Position numbers and translations under genes: made by a program
Shown: in pieces, positions 6,252-12,802 of the stretch
How positions within the stretch are numbered: the first letter of the stretch is position 1
Layout: the number at the start of each line of letters is the position of its first letter
Notes under the pieces: model-generated
Told to the model about the DNA's origin: nothing
The model's database searches: none
What the model saw: the letters and a program-made list of their open reading frames with translations, nothing else
Assembly (NCBI GenBank): GCA_024654265.1
Contig: JANLIO010000084.1
Coordinates: 1-15,221, forward strand
Direction: 5' to 3'
DNA length: 15,221 bases
Source: a bacterium
GTDB lineage: Bacteria; Patescibacteriota; Patescibacteriia; 2-12-FULL-60-25

Positions 6252-7376
6252 TCACAAAATCGGACTTTGATAGACAGATTCTGTTCGCTCAATGAGTCGA
6301 TCCCAAGAATACAACTCCTTGATGACTTTCTTCGCACGCCGACCTCGGATATGCGTCAGAACTGGATCTGAAATCACCCATTCAATCGCATCCTGCAATG
6401 CAGATAGATTCCCAACCGGATATGCAACGCCGGAATGATCAACGAGTTCGCGATTCCCCGGGATGTTGCTCATAATCACCAATTTGCCGTATGACATCGC
6501 CTCGAGCACAGCCATCGAGAGCCCTTCAGAACGCGCAGGATGAATCATGGCGTAACAATTTGCAAGAAGTTCCTGAAGTTCCTGACCTTTTCGAAAACCC
6601 ATTAAAATAATGCGCTCGTCATCATCCGCCAATGTTTCAAGTTGAACCTTATATGGCAAACTATCAAACGAAACGTCGCCAACAATAAGAAGCTTTTTCT
6701 TTGTTTCAATTTTTCTGAATGCGCGTATCGCATCATCGAATGCTTTCACGGGGATAAGCCTTCCTAACATGATAAAATACCCATTGGTCTCAAGGCCAAG
6801 ATCGTGGATCTTTGACGCACCGATGCGACCAACGGGTAAACTGACGGCGTTTGGGATGTGTATGGCATCACGTCCATGCATTTTTTGACAGTACAATTGT
6901 AAACCGTGCGAGACGGTTATTGTGACGTGAGGAAAATGACAAATCGCCCATTCGCCAAATGCAAGAAAGGCACGAGCGGGCCAACGCCATTTTTCGTGAA
7001 ATCGATCACGCGCATGAAATGTTGCAACCACTTTCGCACCAGGTTTGAAGATCCGCGGGATCCACGCAAGTGTTGACGGACCAACCGAGTGGTAATGAAT
7101 CACATCAACGGGTTGAAAAAGGACATGAATCGTCGCAAGAAAAGAATGAAAGATGGTATCGAAGTTTTTTCGTTCAATTGTAGGAAGTGTGATCAAATGA
7201 ACTCGCTTCCACATCTTCTTTCTCTGCGGATTCATATACGGTCGGCAGTAGACGGAGACCGTATGTCCGCGCTCAGCAAGACGCTGGGAAAGGCCTTCTA
7301 CGTGACGCTCAACACCACCCGCTCGAGATGAAACGGATGACGGAATTCCCTTCTGTCCTATGAAGGCGATGCGCAT
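6252..7376 (-). CDS. GT4-family glycosyltransferase
   Basis: Protein of 374 residues with the GT-B two-domain fold. The N-terminal domain starts with FIGQKGIP and GGVERHVEGL (20-29), typical of retaining GT4 enzymes, and has a YHSVGPS segment (95-101). The donor-binding domain starts at FIMLGRLIPVK (201-211) and carries the E-x7-E motif with Glu284 and Glu292 in SEGLSMAVLEAM. GT4 enzymes transfer a sugar from a nucleotide donor; donor and acceptor cannot be read from the sequence. No transmembrane segment or signal peptide is evident, so it probably acts at the inner face of the membrane. It sits just upstream of murD, next to the cell-wall genes, which suggests a role in envelope glycan or glycolipid synthesis. 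Only a weak AGAG-type ribosome binding site precedes the ATG. Confidence 0.88.
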   Translation of the reverse strand: MRIAFIGQKGIPSSVSSRAGGVERHVEGLSQRLAERGHTVSVYCRPYMNPQRKKMWKRVHLITLPTIERKNFDTIFHSFLATIHVLFQPVDVIHYHSVGPSTLAWIPRIFKPGAKVVATFHARDRFHEKWRWPARAFLAFGEWAICHFPHVTITVSHGLQLYCQKMHGRDAIHIPNAVSLPVGRIGASKIHDLGLETNGYFIMLGRLIPVKAFDDAIRAFRKIETKKKLLIVGDVSFDSLPYKVQLETLADDDERIILMGFRKGQELQELLANCYAMIHPARSEGLSMAVLEAMSYGKLVIMSNIPGNRELVDHSGVAYPVGNLSALQDAIEWVISDPVLTHIRGRRAKKVIKELYSWDRLIERTESVYQSPIL

Positions 7377-7467
7377 GCTTGATTATTTCTCTGAAATACG
7401 ATAGTATCTTACCGCATTTGAGAGAGAAGCTGAAGTCCTTTTTCCGATTAAAATTCAACCAATATTT

Positions 7468-7543
7468 GACTCGGTAGCTCAGTTGGTAGAGCAGTGGCCT
7501 TTTAAGCCAACGGTCGTGGGTTCAAATCCCACCCGAGTCACCA
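7468..7543 (+). tRNA. tRNA-Lys (anticodon UUU)
   Basis: A 76-nt cloverleaf with an encoded CCA end. Acceptor arms GACTCGG and CCGAGTC pair fully; the D stem is GCTC/GAGC. The anticodon loop is CTTTTAA with anticodon TTT, and the T stem is GTGGG/CCCAC around TTCAAAT. The anticodon stem has one G-A mismatch at its outer pair (27-43). It is encoded against the neighbouring minus-strand genes. The remainder of the 222-base spacer between the glycosyltransferase gene and hicA shows no other gene, and I could not assign a promoter. Confidence 0.98.
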
Positions 7544-7578
7544 TACAAAAAAAGACCGATGTGGTCTTTTTTTGTATG
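7542..7578. terminator. perfect 16-bp terminator hairpin, probably bidirectional
   Basis: CATACAAAAAAAGACC (7542-7557) and its exact complement GGTCTTTTTTTGTATG (7563-7578) flank the loop GATGT. The T-tract forms one arm and the A-tract the other, so it can terminate tRNA-Lys on the plus strand and hicBA on the minus strand. The left arm includes the last two bases of the tRNA CCA end. Confidence 0.88.
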
Positions 7579-7598
7579 TAGTTGAAGCGACACCTTAT

Positions 7599-7823
7599 TT
7601 AAAATTCTTTTCTAAAGTCTTCTTCGCAAAGTCCAGACTGGATGAGAATGGATCTAAACGTTCCATACGGAATTTCTTTTTTACTTGTTTTTATCGTTAC
7701 CTTTAAAGTTGTTCTACTTGTTTTCTTTTCATACCGTGCGTGAGACCCCTTCTGTCGAATAAAAAAGAAACCCTTATCTTTAAGAACGTTCAAAACAATT
7801 TTTAAAAGAATGGGCTTAGGCAT
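7599..7823 (-). CDS. hicA: HicA-family toxin (mRNA interferase)
   Basis: Protein of 74 residues, normal for HicA, a small double-stranded-RNA-binding-like ribonuclease that cleaves mRNA when free of its antitoxin. The hallmark KGFFFIRQKGSHARY (17-31) contains the catalytic His28 of the GSH motif. The C-terminal IPYGTFRSILIQSGL (51-65) matches the family's GTLRSILKQAGL segment. Its ATG lies inside the end of hicB, and ATGCCTAA gives an 8-base overlap, so translation is coupled to the antitoxin. No Shine-Dalgarno. The reading frame is intact. The shared terminator at 7542-7578 closes the unit. Confidence 0.9.
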   Translation of the reverse strand: MPKPILLKIVLNVLKDKGFFFIRQKGSHARYEKKTSRTTLKVTIKTSKKEIPYGTFRSILIQSGLCEEDFRKEF

Positions 7824-8034
7824 GCTTAAAAATAACTCGTTCTAACACAGGTCGTTCAACTTTTTGAATTTTTGAAATTGGAACATCATCAAGATGAAGC
7901 TCCAACGCCTCCTGCAATGATGCAAGTGCTTCTTTTTTGCTTTCTCCAAAACTGGAAACATTAGTATTAAGATTCCAAGCAACATACGTATTACCCTCTT
8001 TCCACACGACGTTATTCAAATTAATTTTATGCAT
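7816..8034 (-). CDS. hicB: HicB-family antitoxin, short form
   Basis: Protein of 72 residues. The partial RNase-H-like HicB fold is recognisable: a first strand (NVVWKEGNTYVAWNLN), then SSFGESKKEALASLQEALELHLDD (27-50), matching the usual G.T..EAL..L.EAL.L.L. pattern. It lacks a separate C-terminal helix-turn-helix or ribbon-helix-helix domain, as in other short HicB proteins, so DNA binding would have to use the compact protein or the HicAB complex. It is placed before hicA, overlaps it by 8 bases, and has a promoter with palindromes just upstream. The start ATG has no Shine-Dalgarno. Its role as HicA partner is inferred from family and position. Confidence 0.85.
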   Translation of the reverse strand: MHKINLNNVVWKEGNTYVAWNLNTNVSSFGESKKEALASLQEALELHLDDVPISKIQKVERPVLERVIFKHA

Positions 8035-8039
8035 ATTTC

Positions 8040-8086
8040 ATTCTAAAAATAGAATACCCTACTTCATGTCAGACTTCAAATTGAAG
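8040..8086 (-). promoter_or_regulatory. hicBA promoter with overlapping palindromes (candidate operator)
   Basis: On the minus strand TTGAAG (8074-8079) and TATTCT (8051-8056) form a -35/-10 pair with a 17-base spacer. The -10 overlaps a perfect inverted repeat ATTCTA-N4-TAGAAT (8040-8055). The -35 lies inside a second perfect inverted repeat CTTCAA-N-TTGAAG (8074-8086). The first palindrome ends 5 bases before the hicB ATG. This layout fits autorepression by HicB or HicAB, but operator function is inferred. Confidence 0.5.
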
Positions 8087-8092
8087 AAAAGT

Positions 8093-8539
8093 TTACTTTA
8101 AAATTGCATTTAACTTCCCATGTAGAACAACGCACTTCATCCCAAGAAGTTCTTCTTTAAAACTGATTTTTGGAATCGGGTTTAATAGATAGATCGGTTT
8201 GTGAAGATAAAACGCGAGTCCCATTTCTAAAAACGTGTTCGCTCCAATATAATTCTCTATTCCATCCTTTGTAATATTAAGAACAAGGATCGCATCCGAC
8301 CATTCTACAATATGAAAATGATCATGGATCGCCTCCTCTTTTCTTTCCCAAACCCATCCCGCGTCGTCCGTCGCTTCTTGACGCATTCGATGATACTCAA
8401 TCGCTGAAATCATTTCACCATTTTCATTTTCGATAGCAAGCGGTGGCGTTTTTACGACATGCCCTAAACTCTGAAGCGTTTTTTGCATTTCTTCCATCTC
8501 CTTCATGAACACCATACTTCCGCAGATCGCAATCTTCAT
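8093..8539 (-). CDS. nucleoside 2-deoxyribosyltransferase-like protein of unknown role
   Basis: Protein of 148 residues. It begins MKIAICGSMVF with a predicted strand-loop, has a central IVEWSDAILVLNI segment (78-89), then ENYIGANTFLEMGLAFYLHKPI (95-116), and a late EELLGMKCVVL. This order recalls the nucleoside 2-deoxyribosyltransferase superfamily, where a Glu in a G..FE.G.A motif is the nucleophile; Glu105 in NTFLEMGLAF is the candidate. The first half is long and charged (WVWERKEEAIHDHFH), which differs from the enzymes I know. The family can act on nucleosides or nucleotides, so a nucleotide salvage, clean-up or binding role is possible, but none is shown. It starts one base after the murG stop (TAA-T-ATG) and is presumably coupled to murG translation. 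Confidence 0.6.
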   Translation of the reverse strand: MKIAICGSMVFMKEMEEMQKTLQSLGHVVKTPPLAIENENGEMISAIEYHRMRQEATDDAGWVWERKEEAIHDHFHIVEWSDAILVLNITKDGIENYIGANTFLEMGLAFYLHKPIYLLNPIPKISFKEELLGMKCVVLHGKLNAILK

Positions 8540-8540
8540 A

Positions 8541-9593
8541 TTAAAATTTCAACAAAGAAAACCACTTTTTTGCAAGCGCGGTCCCGTCATCTGTTGGTAG
8601 CATTTTGTTTGCGTGTTCCCCGATGTTCTTTTGTTCTTTGTCATTGTTGATCAATGATCGAATCGTTTTAAGCAATGATTTCGATAAGTCCGCGTTTTGC
8701 TCCACGATTGGGAACGGCATGTGGCGTGCATTTTCTTCTTGATGACTGTTTGGAATTGGGATGAGGATTGCGGTTTGTTTAAGACATGCAAACTCCGAAA
8801 TGGATCCAAGCCCCGCGCGCGAGACAATAAGATCTGATGCGCAATACGCGTCGAGCATTTGATCTTCATCAAGAAATGGATACGAACGGTAGTTTTTTCG
8901 TTTTCCTTTTTCGCCTTTGCCTTTGCCCGTTAAATGAATCACTTGCGTATTAGGGAGTAACGTTTCCAGAATCTCGTCGACGGCGGAATTGACCGCGAGC
9001 GCGCCTGTTCCGCCACCAAAAAAGAGAACTGTCGACCGCGCGGGATCAAGATCAAAACGTTTGCGCGCTTCCGTGAGCGATGGGCATTTTTTATTCGCAA
9101 ACCGGCATGGTGTTGTCACTTGCGAACTTCCATTTGGGAATGGATCATCTTTGTATTCAAACGTTGTCGTTACAAGATCAGCCCACCGCGCCATGATTTT
9201 ATTCGCAATTCCAAGCTTATAATCCAATTGATGTGTTGCACATAGTATGCCGTGTTTTTTCGCTTCATGAAGCACAGGAACACTTGAAAACGCACCGGCG
9301 GAAACAACGAGATCCGGCCGTAACTTTTTTAGAATCTTTCGCGCAGATCTTCGTGCACGAAAATAATGAAACGGAAACGTTCCCCATCGCAAACTGATGT
9401 AACGTGGGAATTTTGCGACTGGAATTTCATAGAATGGAATCCCCTCCTTTTTTATCACCTCGCGCTCCGGACCGTCCGGAGTTCCAACCCATGCGAATTG
9501 CATCTTTGAATCTATTTTTCGCATCTGCCTCATCACAGCCAAAAGCGGGGTCACGGGCCCCATTGTTCCACCGCCGGTAAAAAGAATGGTCAT
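8541..9593 (-). CDS. murG: MurG, lipid II-forming GlcNAc transferase, variant
   Basis: Protein of 350 residues, normal length. MurG adds GlcNAc from UDP-GlcNAc to lipid I at the inner membrane face, making lipid II. The N-terminal glycine-rich loop TGGGTMGPVTPLLAV (6-20) is clear but has Pro13 where the well-studied enzymes have His in GGTGGH. HQLDYKLGIANKI (121-133) replaces the usual EQN..PG..N. The C-terminal domain has the second loop FGGGTGALAVN (192-202) and the donor-site stretch SRAGLGSISEFACL (258-271), ending with HQEENARHM (284-292), close to HQ..NA. The changed first loop may be a lineage trait or affect catalysis. No Shine-Dalgarno. It is downstream of ftsW, from which a 179-base spacer with a repeat separates it. 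Confidence 0.9.
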   Translation of the reverse strand: MTILFTGGGTMGPVTPLLAVMRQMRKIDSKMQFAWVGTPDGPEREVIKKEGIPFYEIPVAKFPRYISLRWGTFPFHYFRARRSARKILKKLRPDLVVSAGAFSSVPVLHEAKKHGILCATHQLDYKLGIANKIMARWADLVTTTFEYKDDPFPNGSSQVTTPCRFANKKCPSLTEARKRFDLDPARSTVLFFGGGTGALAVNSAVDEILETLLPNTQVIHLTGKGKGEKGKRKNYRSYPFLDEDQMLDAYCASDLIVSRAGLGSISEFACLKQTAILIPIPNSHQEENARHMPFPIVEQNADLSKSLLKTIRSLINNDKEQKNIGEHANKMLPTDDGTALAKKWFSLLKF

Positions 9594-9634
9594 ATGCTAG
9601 AAAGAAATTTGGAAGATGAGCCTCTTTCGTATTC

Positions 9635-9739
9635 TGTCGTCCCCGTGAAAACGGGGATCTAGGATCAAAGAGTAATTCCCATTTTTAGATGAAGCGCACC
9701 ATTATATCCTGGGTCCCCGGGTTAAACCCGAGGATGACA
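9635..9739. repeat. composite inverted palindromic repeat (copy 1), between ftsW and murG
   Basis: Two related palindromic units face each other around a core of about 39 bases. Unit A (9635-9666) contains CCCCGT-GAAA-ACGGGG (9641-9656). Unit B (9706-9739) contains CGGGTT-AACCCG with extended flanks. Both outer ends read TGTC(A/G)TCC and both inner ends read (A/C)C(T/C)AGGAT when each unit is read outward to inward. A second copy lies inverted at 15132-15221, about 90% identical by eye. The element has no coding capacity and interrupts the cell-wall operon. The rest of the 179-base spacer is AT-rich and has no gene. Confidence 0.85.
9701..9706 (-). promoter_or_regulatory. possible -10 element for murG inside the repeat
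   Basis: The minus strand reads a perfect TATAAT at this site, 108 bases before the murG start. No acceptable -35 lies 16-18 bases upstream, and the second repeat copy has TAAAAT there. It could be a chance match. Confidence 0.2.
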
Positions 9740-9772
9740 AGAAATATTCCACATTCCCCTACCTTTTTCCAA

Positions 9773-10930
9773 CTATGAATTACGAGAAACTGAGTAAACG
9801 ATACCAGTCGCAATGGATATTGCAACAAAGGCTGAGCTTCCGTAGCTGATAAATGGAAGTGTTACCCCCGTCATTGGCACAAGACCAATCATAGATCCTA
9901 CGTTCAGAAACGTTTGAATTCCGATCCACGATGCAATTCCCGCGACAAGGAGAGACGAAAAAAAATCAGGCGTTTTTCGGCTGATTTGTAAGCAACGGAA
10001 CGCGAATGCGCCAAGCACAAGAATAACAAGGACAGAAATAAAGAATCCAAGTTCTTCTGCCATTACAGCAAAGATAGAGTCACCCGGGACTTCAGGAAGA
10101 TACAAAAACTTCTGTCTGGACTGTCCATATCCTAATCCAAATAAGCCACCCGATCCAACGGCGAGAAACGCTTGGTTCATATGATATCCAATTCCCTGCG
10201 GATCTGCATCTGGATTGAGAAACGTTAAAAATCGAGCAGCTCGATAAGGAGTGAGCTTGATAAGAATCGCGATCATGGCAAAACCAGATGCAATAACACC
10301 TCCGATCCAAAGCGCTGGAGCATCGGCAAGAAAATACATAATCAAAGACGCGCCCGCGATCACCGCGGTTGAACCGGTATTTGGTTGTAAAATCAGTAAG
10401 AGGAGAACAACACCAAGCACAGAAAGAAACGGAATCAGGCCACGTTCCGTTGATCGACGATCTTCGATACTTCGTGATGATAGCCACGCGGCAACGTACA
10501 CAAGAAATGTAAGTTTTACGAACTCAGACGGCTGAAATCGAATTGGCCCAAATTGAACCCATCGCGATGACCCACCAACAGACTGACCAATCCCAGGAAG
10601 ATACACGAGAACGAGAAGAATGACCGATATGCACAGAGCTGGAAATGCGAGTGATTTGAGTCGCTCTACGGAAATGCGACTCATGATCGCAAAAAGGATA
10701 AAACCGGGTATGATCCCCAAAAGAATTTGATGCTTAAAAAAAGAGAGACTATCTCCAAACTGTTGATATCCAATAGGGCCAGTTGCGGAAATTAAAATGA
10801 TCAATCCAAAAAATGTGAGTCCCAAATAAAGTCCCAACAAGAGACGATCTCCTTTTTCAAGACTTTTCCGTCCACGACGTTCCGTTCCACGAAATCGACC
10901 GGGAGACCCTACCGTTCGATCAAGAGACAT
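9773..10930 (-). CDS. ftsW: FtsW-type SEDS peptidoglycan polymerase
   Basis: Protein of 385 residues from ATG 10930. An in-frame TTG at 10948 would add six residues but lies inside mraY. SEDS proteins polymerise glycan strands from lipid II in the membrane, and FtsW works with a division transpeptidase. About ten hydrophobic segments follow a basic N-terminus of about 25 residues. SEDS hallmarks are FQPSEFVKL (132-140), PEVPGDSIFAVMAEELGF (280-297), whose Asp284 fits the catalytic aspartate, and LPFISYGSS (358-366). The start follows the mraY stop by one base (TAA-T-ATG), suggesting coupling, and no Shine-Dalgarno is seen. The mraY and murG neighbours favour FtsW over RodA; sequence alone does not settle this. 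No partner transpeptidase is in the window. Confidence 0.93.
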   Translation of the reverse strand: MSLDRTVGSPGRFRGTERRGRKSLEKGDRLLLGLYLGLTFFGLIILISATGPIGYQQFGDSLSFFKHQILLGIIPGFILFAIMSRISVERLKSLAFPALCISVILLVLVYLPGIGQSVGGSSRWVQFGPIRFQPSEFVKLTFLVYVAAWLSSRSIEDRRSTERGLIPFLSVLGVVLLLLILQPNTGSTAVIAGASLIMYFLADAPALWIGGVIASGFAMIAILIKLTPYRAARFLTFLNPDADPQGIGYHMNQAFLAVGSGGLFGLGYGQSRQKFLYLPEVPGDSIFAVMAEELGFFISVLVILVLGAFAFRCLQISRKTPDFFSSLLVAGIASWIGIQTFLNVGSMIGLVPMTGVTLPFISYGSSAFVAISIATGIVYSVSRNS

Positions 10931-10931
10931 A

Positions 10932-11972
10932 TTAATCGATAAATGCAATAACCGTTCCGATGGAAGCGCAAATAATCGCGATAACCCAGAACCGCATCAC
11001 GACCTTTGGCTCACCCCAACCGATTGCTTCGAAATGATGGTGAAGCGGAGCGCTTTGAAAAACTTTTTTCCCTCGAATTTTCTTGGAAGCAACTTGAATA
11101 ATAACCGAGGTTGTTTCAAGTACAAATGGAAGTCCAATCAGTGGAAGAAGCAATGGCTGATTCGTTAGCATTGCAATGACACCAAGAACCGTTCCAAGTG
11201 ACATGGCTCCCGTATCTCCCATAAAAAACGCGGCCGGTGTGATGTTGTGCCACAGAAACGCGAGAAGCGCGCCAAGAATCGCCGCGCAAAAAACAGCAAG
11301 ATCAAATTTCCCCTGTGCAAATGCAATAACACCGAATGCGCCAAACGCAGTCATAAGTGTTCCGCCAGCAAGTCCATCCAACCCATCGGTAAGATTCACT
11401 GCGTTTGATGTCGCGACAAGAACAAACGCGAAAAATGGGATATACCACAGGCCGAGTGATAGATTTCCATCAAACGGAATATGAATCACATCCCATTCCA
11501 GCTTTGAGTAAAACCAAATCGCAGCGATGAGCGCAATCACCGAATACGAAATCAAACGATGCCGAACGCGTAGGCCTCCTCCGTGCGGACCGATCTTTTT
11601 CACATTCAAATAATCATCCACAAGGCCAACAAGCGCGGCGGCAATCAAAACACCAAATGGAAGAAGTGTTTCGCCTCGCGAGAGAAAGTTGAGACGACAA
11701 AACACATCGCCTCCAAACCATTTACATCCGTATGAAAGCACGAGAGTTATAACAGCCACTGTCAACCAGATGATAATACCGCCCATTGTTGGGGTCCCCT
11801 CTTTTGCCGCATGAAGCTTCATGGCAATCGGTGCCTTTTTTGTATCACGCAAACTTTTCCCCAAACGATTACGTTGAAGAAAACGGAGAAACGCCGGTGC
11901 AAAAACCATCGCCAACGTGAATGTCATCGCGGCAATGATAAATGGACGGATGACCTGTGAATCAATGGGCAT
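10932..11972 (-). CDS. mraY: MraY, phospho-MurNAc-pentapeptide transferase
   Basis: Protein of 346 residues, usual length. MraY transfers phospho-MurNAc-pentapeptide to undecaprenyl phosphate, forming lipid I at the inner membrane face. About ten membrane segments are visible. Conserved cytoplasmic motifs are KEGTPTMGG (57-65), DDYLNV (119-124) with the catalytic-site aspartates, NAVNLTDGLDGLAGG (190-204), FMGDTGAMSLG (250-260) and PLHHHFE (309-315). All key residues are present. The ATG has no Shine-Dalgarno. The gene is 19 bases after the upstream membrane-protein gene and one base before ftsW. MurC, MurE, MurF and an undecaprenyl-pyrophosphate phosphatase are not in the window. Confidence 0.97.
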   Translation of the reverse strand: MPIDSQVIRPFIIAAMTFTLAMVFAPAFLRFLQRNRLGKSLRDTKKAPIAMKLHAAKEGTPTMGGIIIWLTVAVITLVLSYGCKWFGGDVFCRLNFLSRGETLLPFGVLIAAALVGLVDDYLNVKKIGPHGGGLRVRHRLISYSVIALIAAIWFYSKLEWDVIHIPFDGNLSLGLWYIPFFAFVLVATSNAVNLTDGLDGLAGGTLMTAFGAFGVIAFAQGKFDLAVFCAAILGALLAFLWHNITPAAFFMGDTGAMSLGTVLGVIAMLTNQPLLLPLIGLPFVLETTSVIIQVASKKIRGKKVFQSAPLHHHFEAIGWGEPKVVMRFWVIAIICASIGTVIAFID

Positions 11973-11991
11973 AGAGCGACACGTGTTTCCG

Positions 11992-12369
11992 TTAAAGATT
12001 TATTCTCACTAAAAAATACATCCCAACCGACCACAATAAAACCGTGACAAATTCCAGTGCGATAATGGAGCGTGATGCGGTACGATCTTTTTGAAAAAGA
12101 AGGATCGAAGCTATTGTATCAAAAATTATGATTCCTAGCGTCACTGCCGGAAAAAGAAGGAACCACGGCCATGGTCGAACCGCATCAATTCCGAGATATG
12201 TGTTGTAGTGAAGCACGATGAGTCCGCTCTCTCTCACGATTGGCAGTAAACTCCAAATGAAATAAATGATTGTCACGAGATACAAAAAAAATGACCCAAC
12301 CGTTGCCCAACGCACAAAGGGGTCATGAATTGCCTGCTTTACAGAAAAAAAGATTTCCGCTCGTTTCAT
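11992..12369 (-). CDS. small membrane protein of unknown function
   Basis: Protein of 125 residues that I cannot assign to a characterised family. Three hydrophobic segments are visible at about 22-44, 68-92 and 101-121, with a short charged N-terminus. A LHYNTYLGID segment (53-62) lies between the first two and looks like a conserved motif. The loop QKDRTASR (93-100) is positively charged. The start overlaps the nifU stop as ATGA, so the two are translationally coupled. It lies just upstream of mraY on the same strand. Neighbours suggest an envelope context, but nothing in the sequence shows a reaction. Confidence 0.8.
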   Translation of the reverse strand: MKRAEIFFSVKQAIHDPFVRWATVGSFFLYLVTIIYFIWSLLPIVRESGLIVLHYNTYLGIDAVRPWPWFLLFPAVTLGIIIFDTIASILLFQKDRTASRSIIALEFVTVLLWSVGMYFLVRINL

Positions 12370-12635
12370 ACAACGATTTCTGGATTTGTGACATCAACAA
12401 CTTCTTGGATATTTGGAAATATCCCACAAAGCGTTTCCTCAATTCCTGACTTAAGCGTAATCGATGAAAACGGACATCCCACGCACGTTCCCACAAGTCG
12501 AACTAAAACTCGCCCTGATTCCTCTTCAAAATCAATTAATTCCACATCGCCAGCATGCATTCTGATGCCTTCTCGCAAAACATCTAAAACCTTGTCGATT
12601 TCAGCCAGAAACTCAGCTTTTTCATCACTCGTCAT
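12366..12635 (-). CDS. NifU C-terminal-domain protein (Nfu-type Fe-S scaffold)
   Basis: Protein of 89 residues consisting only of the NifU-like (Nfu) domain. Members hold or transfer Fe-S clusters bound by a CxxC motif, seen here as Cys51 and Cys54 in GTCVGCPFSS. The surrounding sequence AGDVELIDFEE, GRVLVRL and ITLKSGIEETL matches the family layout. The acidic N-terminal helix starts MTSDEKAEFLAEIDKVL. There is no second domain, so it would act as a stand-alone carrier; its client proteins are unknown. It ends in TGA, overlapping the next start. The only ribosome binding site is a poor AGGA 13 bases upstream. It is transcribed away from rpmA from a shared promoter region. Confidence 0.9.
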   Translation of the reverse strand: MTSDEKAEFLAEIDKVLDVLREGIRMHAGDVELIDFEEESGRVLVRLVGTCVGCPFSSITLKSGIEETLCGIFPNIQEVVDVTNPEIVV

Positions 12636-12641
12636 GCATAT

Positions 12642-12670
12642 AGACTATCCTTCCGGATATTGCTTGACAA
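12642..12670 (-). promoter_or_regulatory. possible promoter of the nifU-mraY-ftsW run
   Basis: On the minus strand TTGTCA (12665-12670) is followed after 17 bases by TAGTCT (12642-12647). The -35 is good but the -10 is weak. The -35 shares the palindrome CTTGACAAG with the -35 of the rpmA promoter on the other strand. Confidence 0.35.
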
Positions 12671-12692
12671 GAGGAGTAAAATGCAGTATTTT
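12664..12692 (+). promoter_or_regulatory. promoter of rpmA
   Basis: A perfect -35 TTGACA (12664-12669), a 17-base spacer and TATTTT (12687-12692) form a good sigma70-type promoter. It would leave a leader of about 100 bases before the L27 start. The leader has no coding capacity I support and no Shine-Dalgarno. A leader of this length could hold a regulatory structure, but I did not find a recognisable one. Confidence 0.7.
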
Positions 12693-12802
12693 TCCGCTTA
12701 TCAGATTCTATCAAGTGCACGGCACAGATATATCTCACAACATATCTTGTTACGGAAACGAACGAGGTCTGCTCTGGGAGATACGAATCCAATCAAACAT
12801 TT

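Noticed and set aside
7599..8034. hicBA as part of a larger defence island
   Set aside because: Neighbours are a tRNA gene and cell-wall genes. No nuclease, helicase, methylase or integrase is present in the window.
9635..9739. Intrinsic terminator after ftsW
   Set aside because: The hairpins are strong but no T-tract follows on the minus strand, and an inverted copy exists elsewhere, so a dispersed repeat explains it better.
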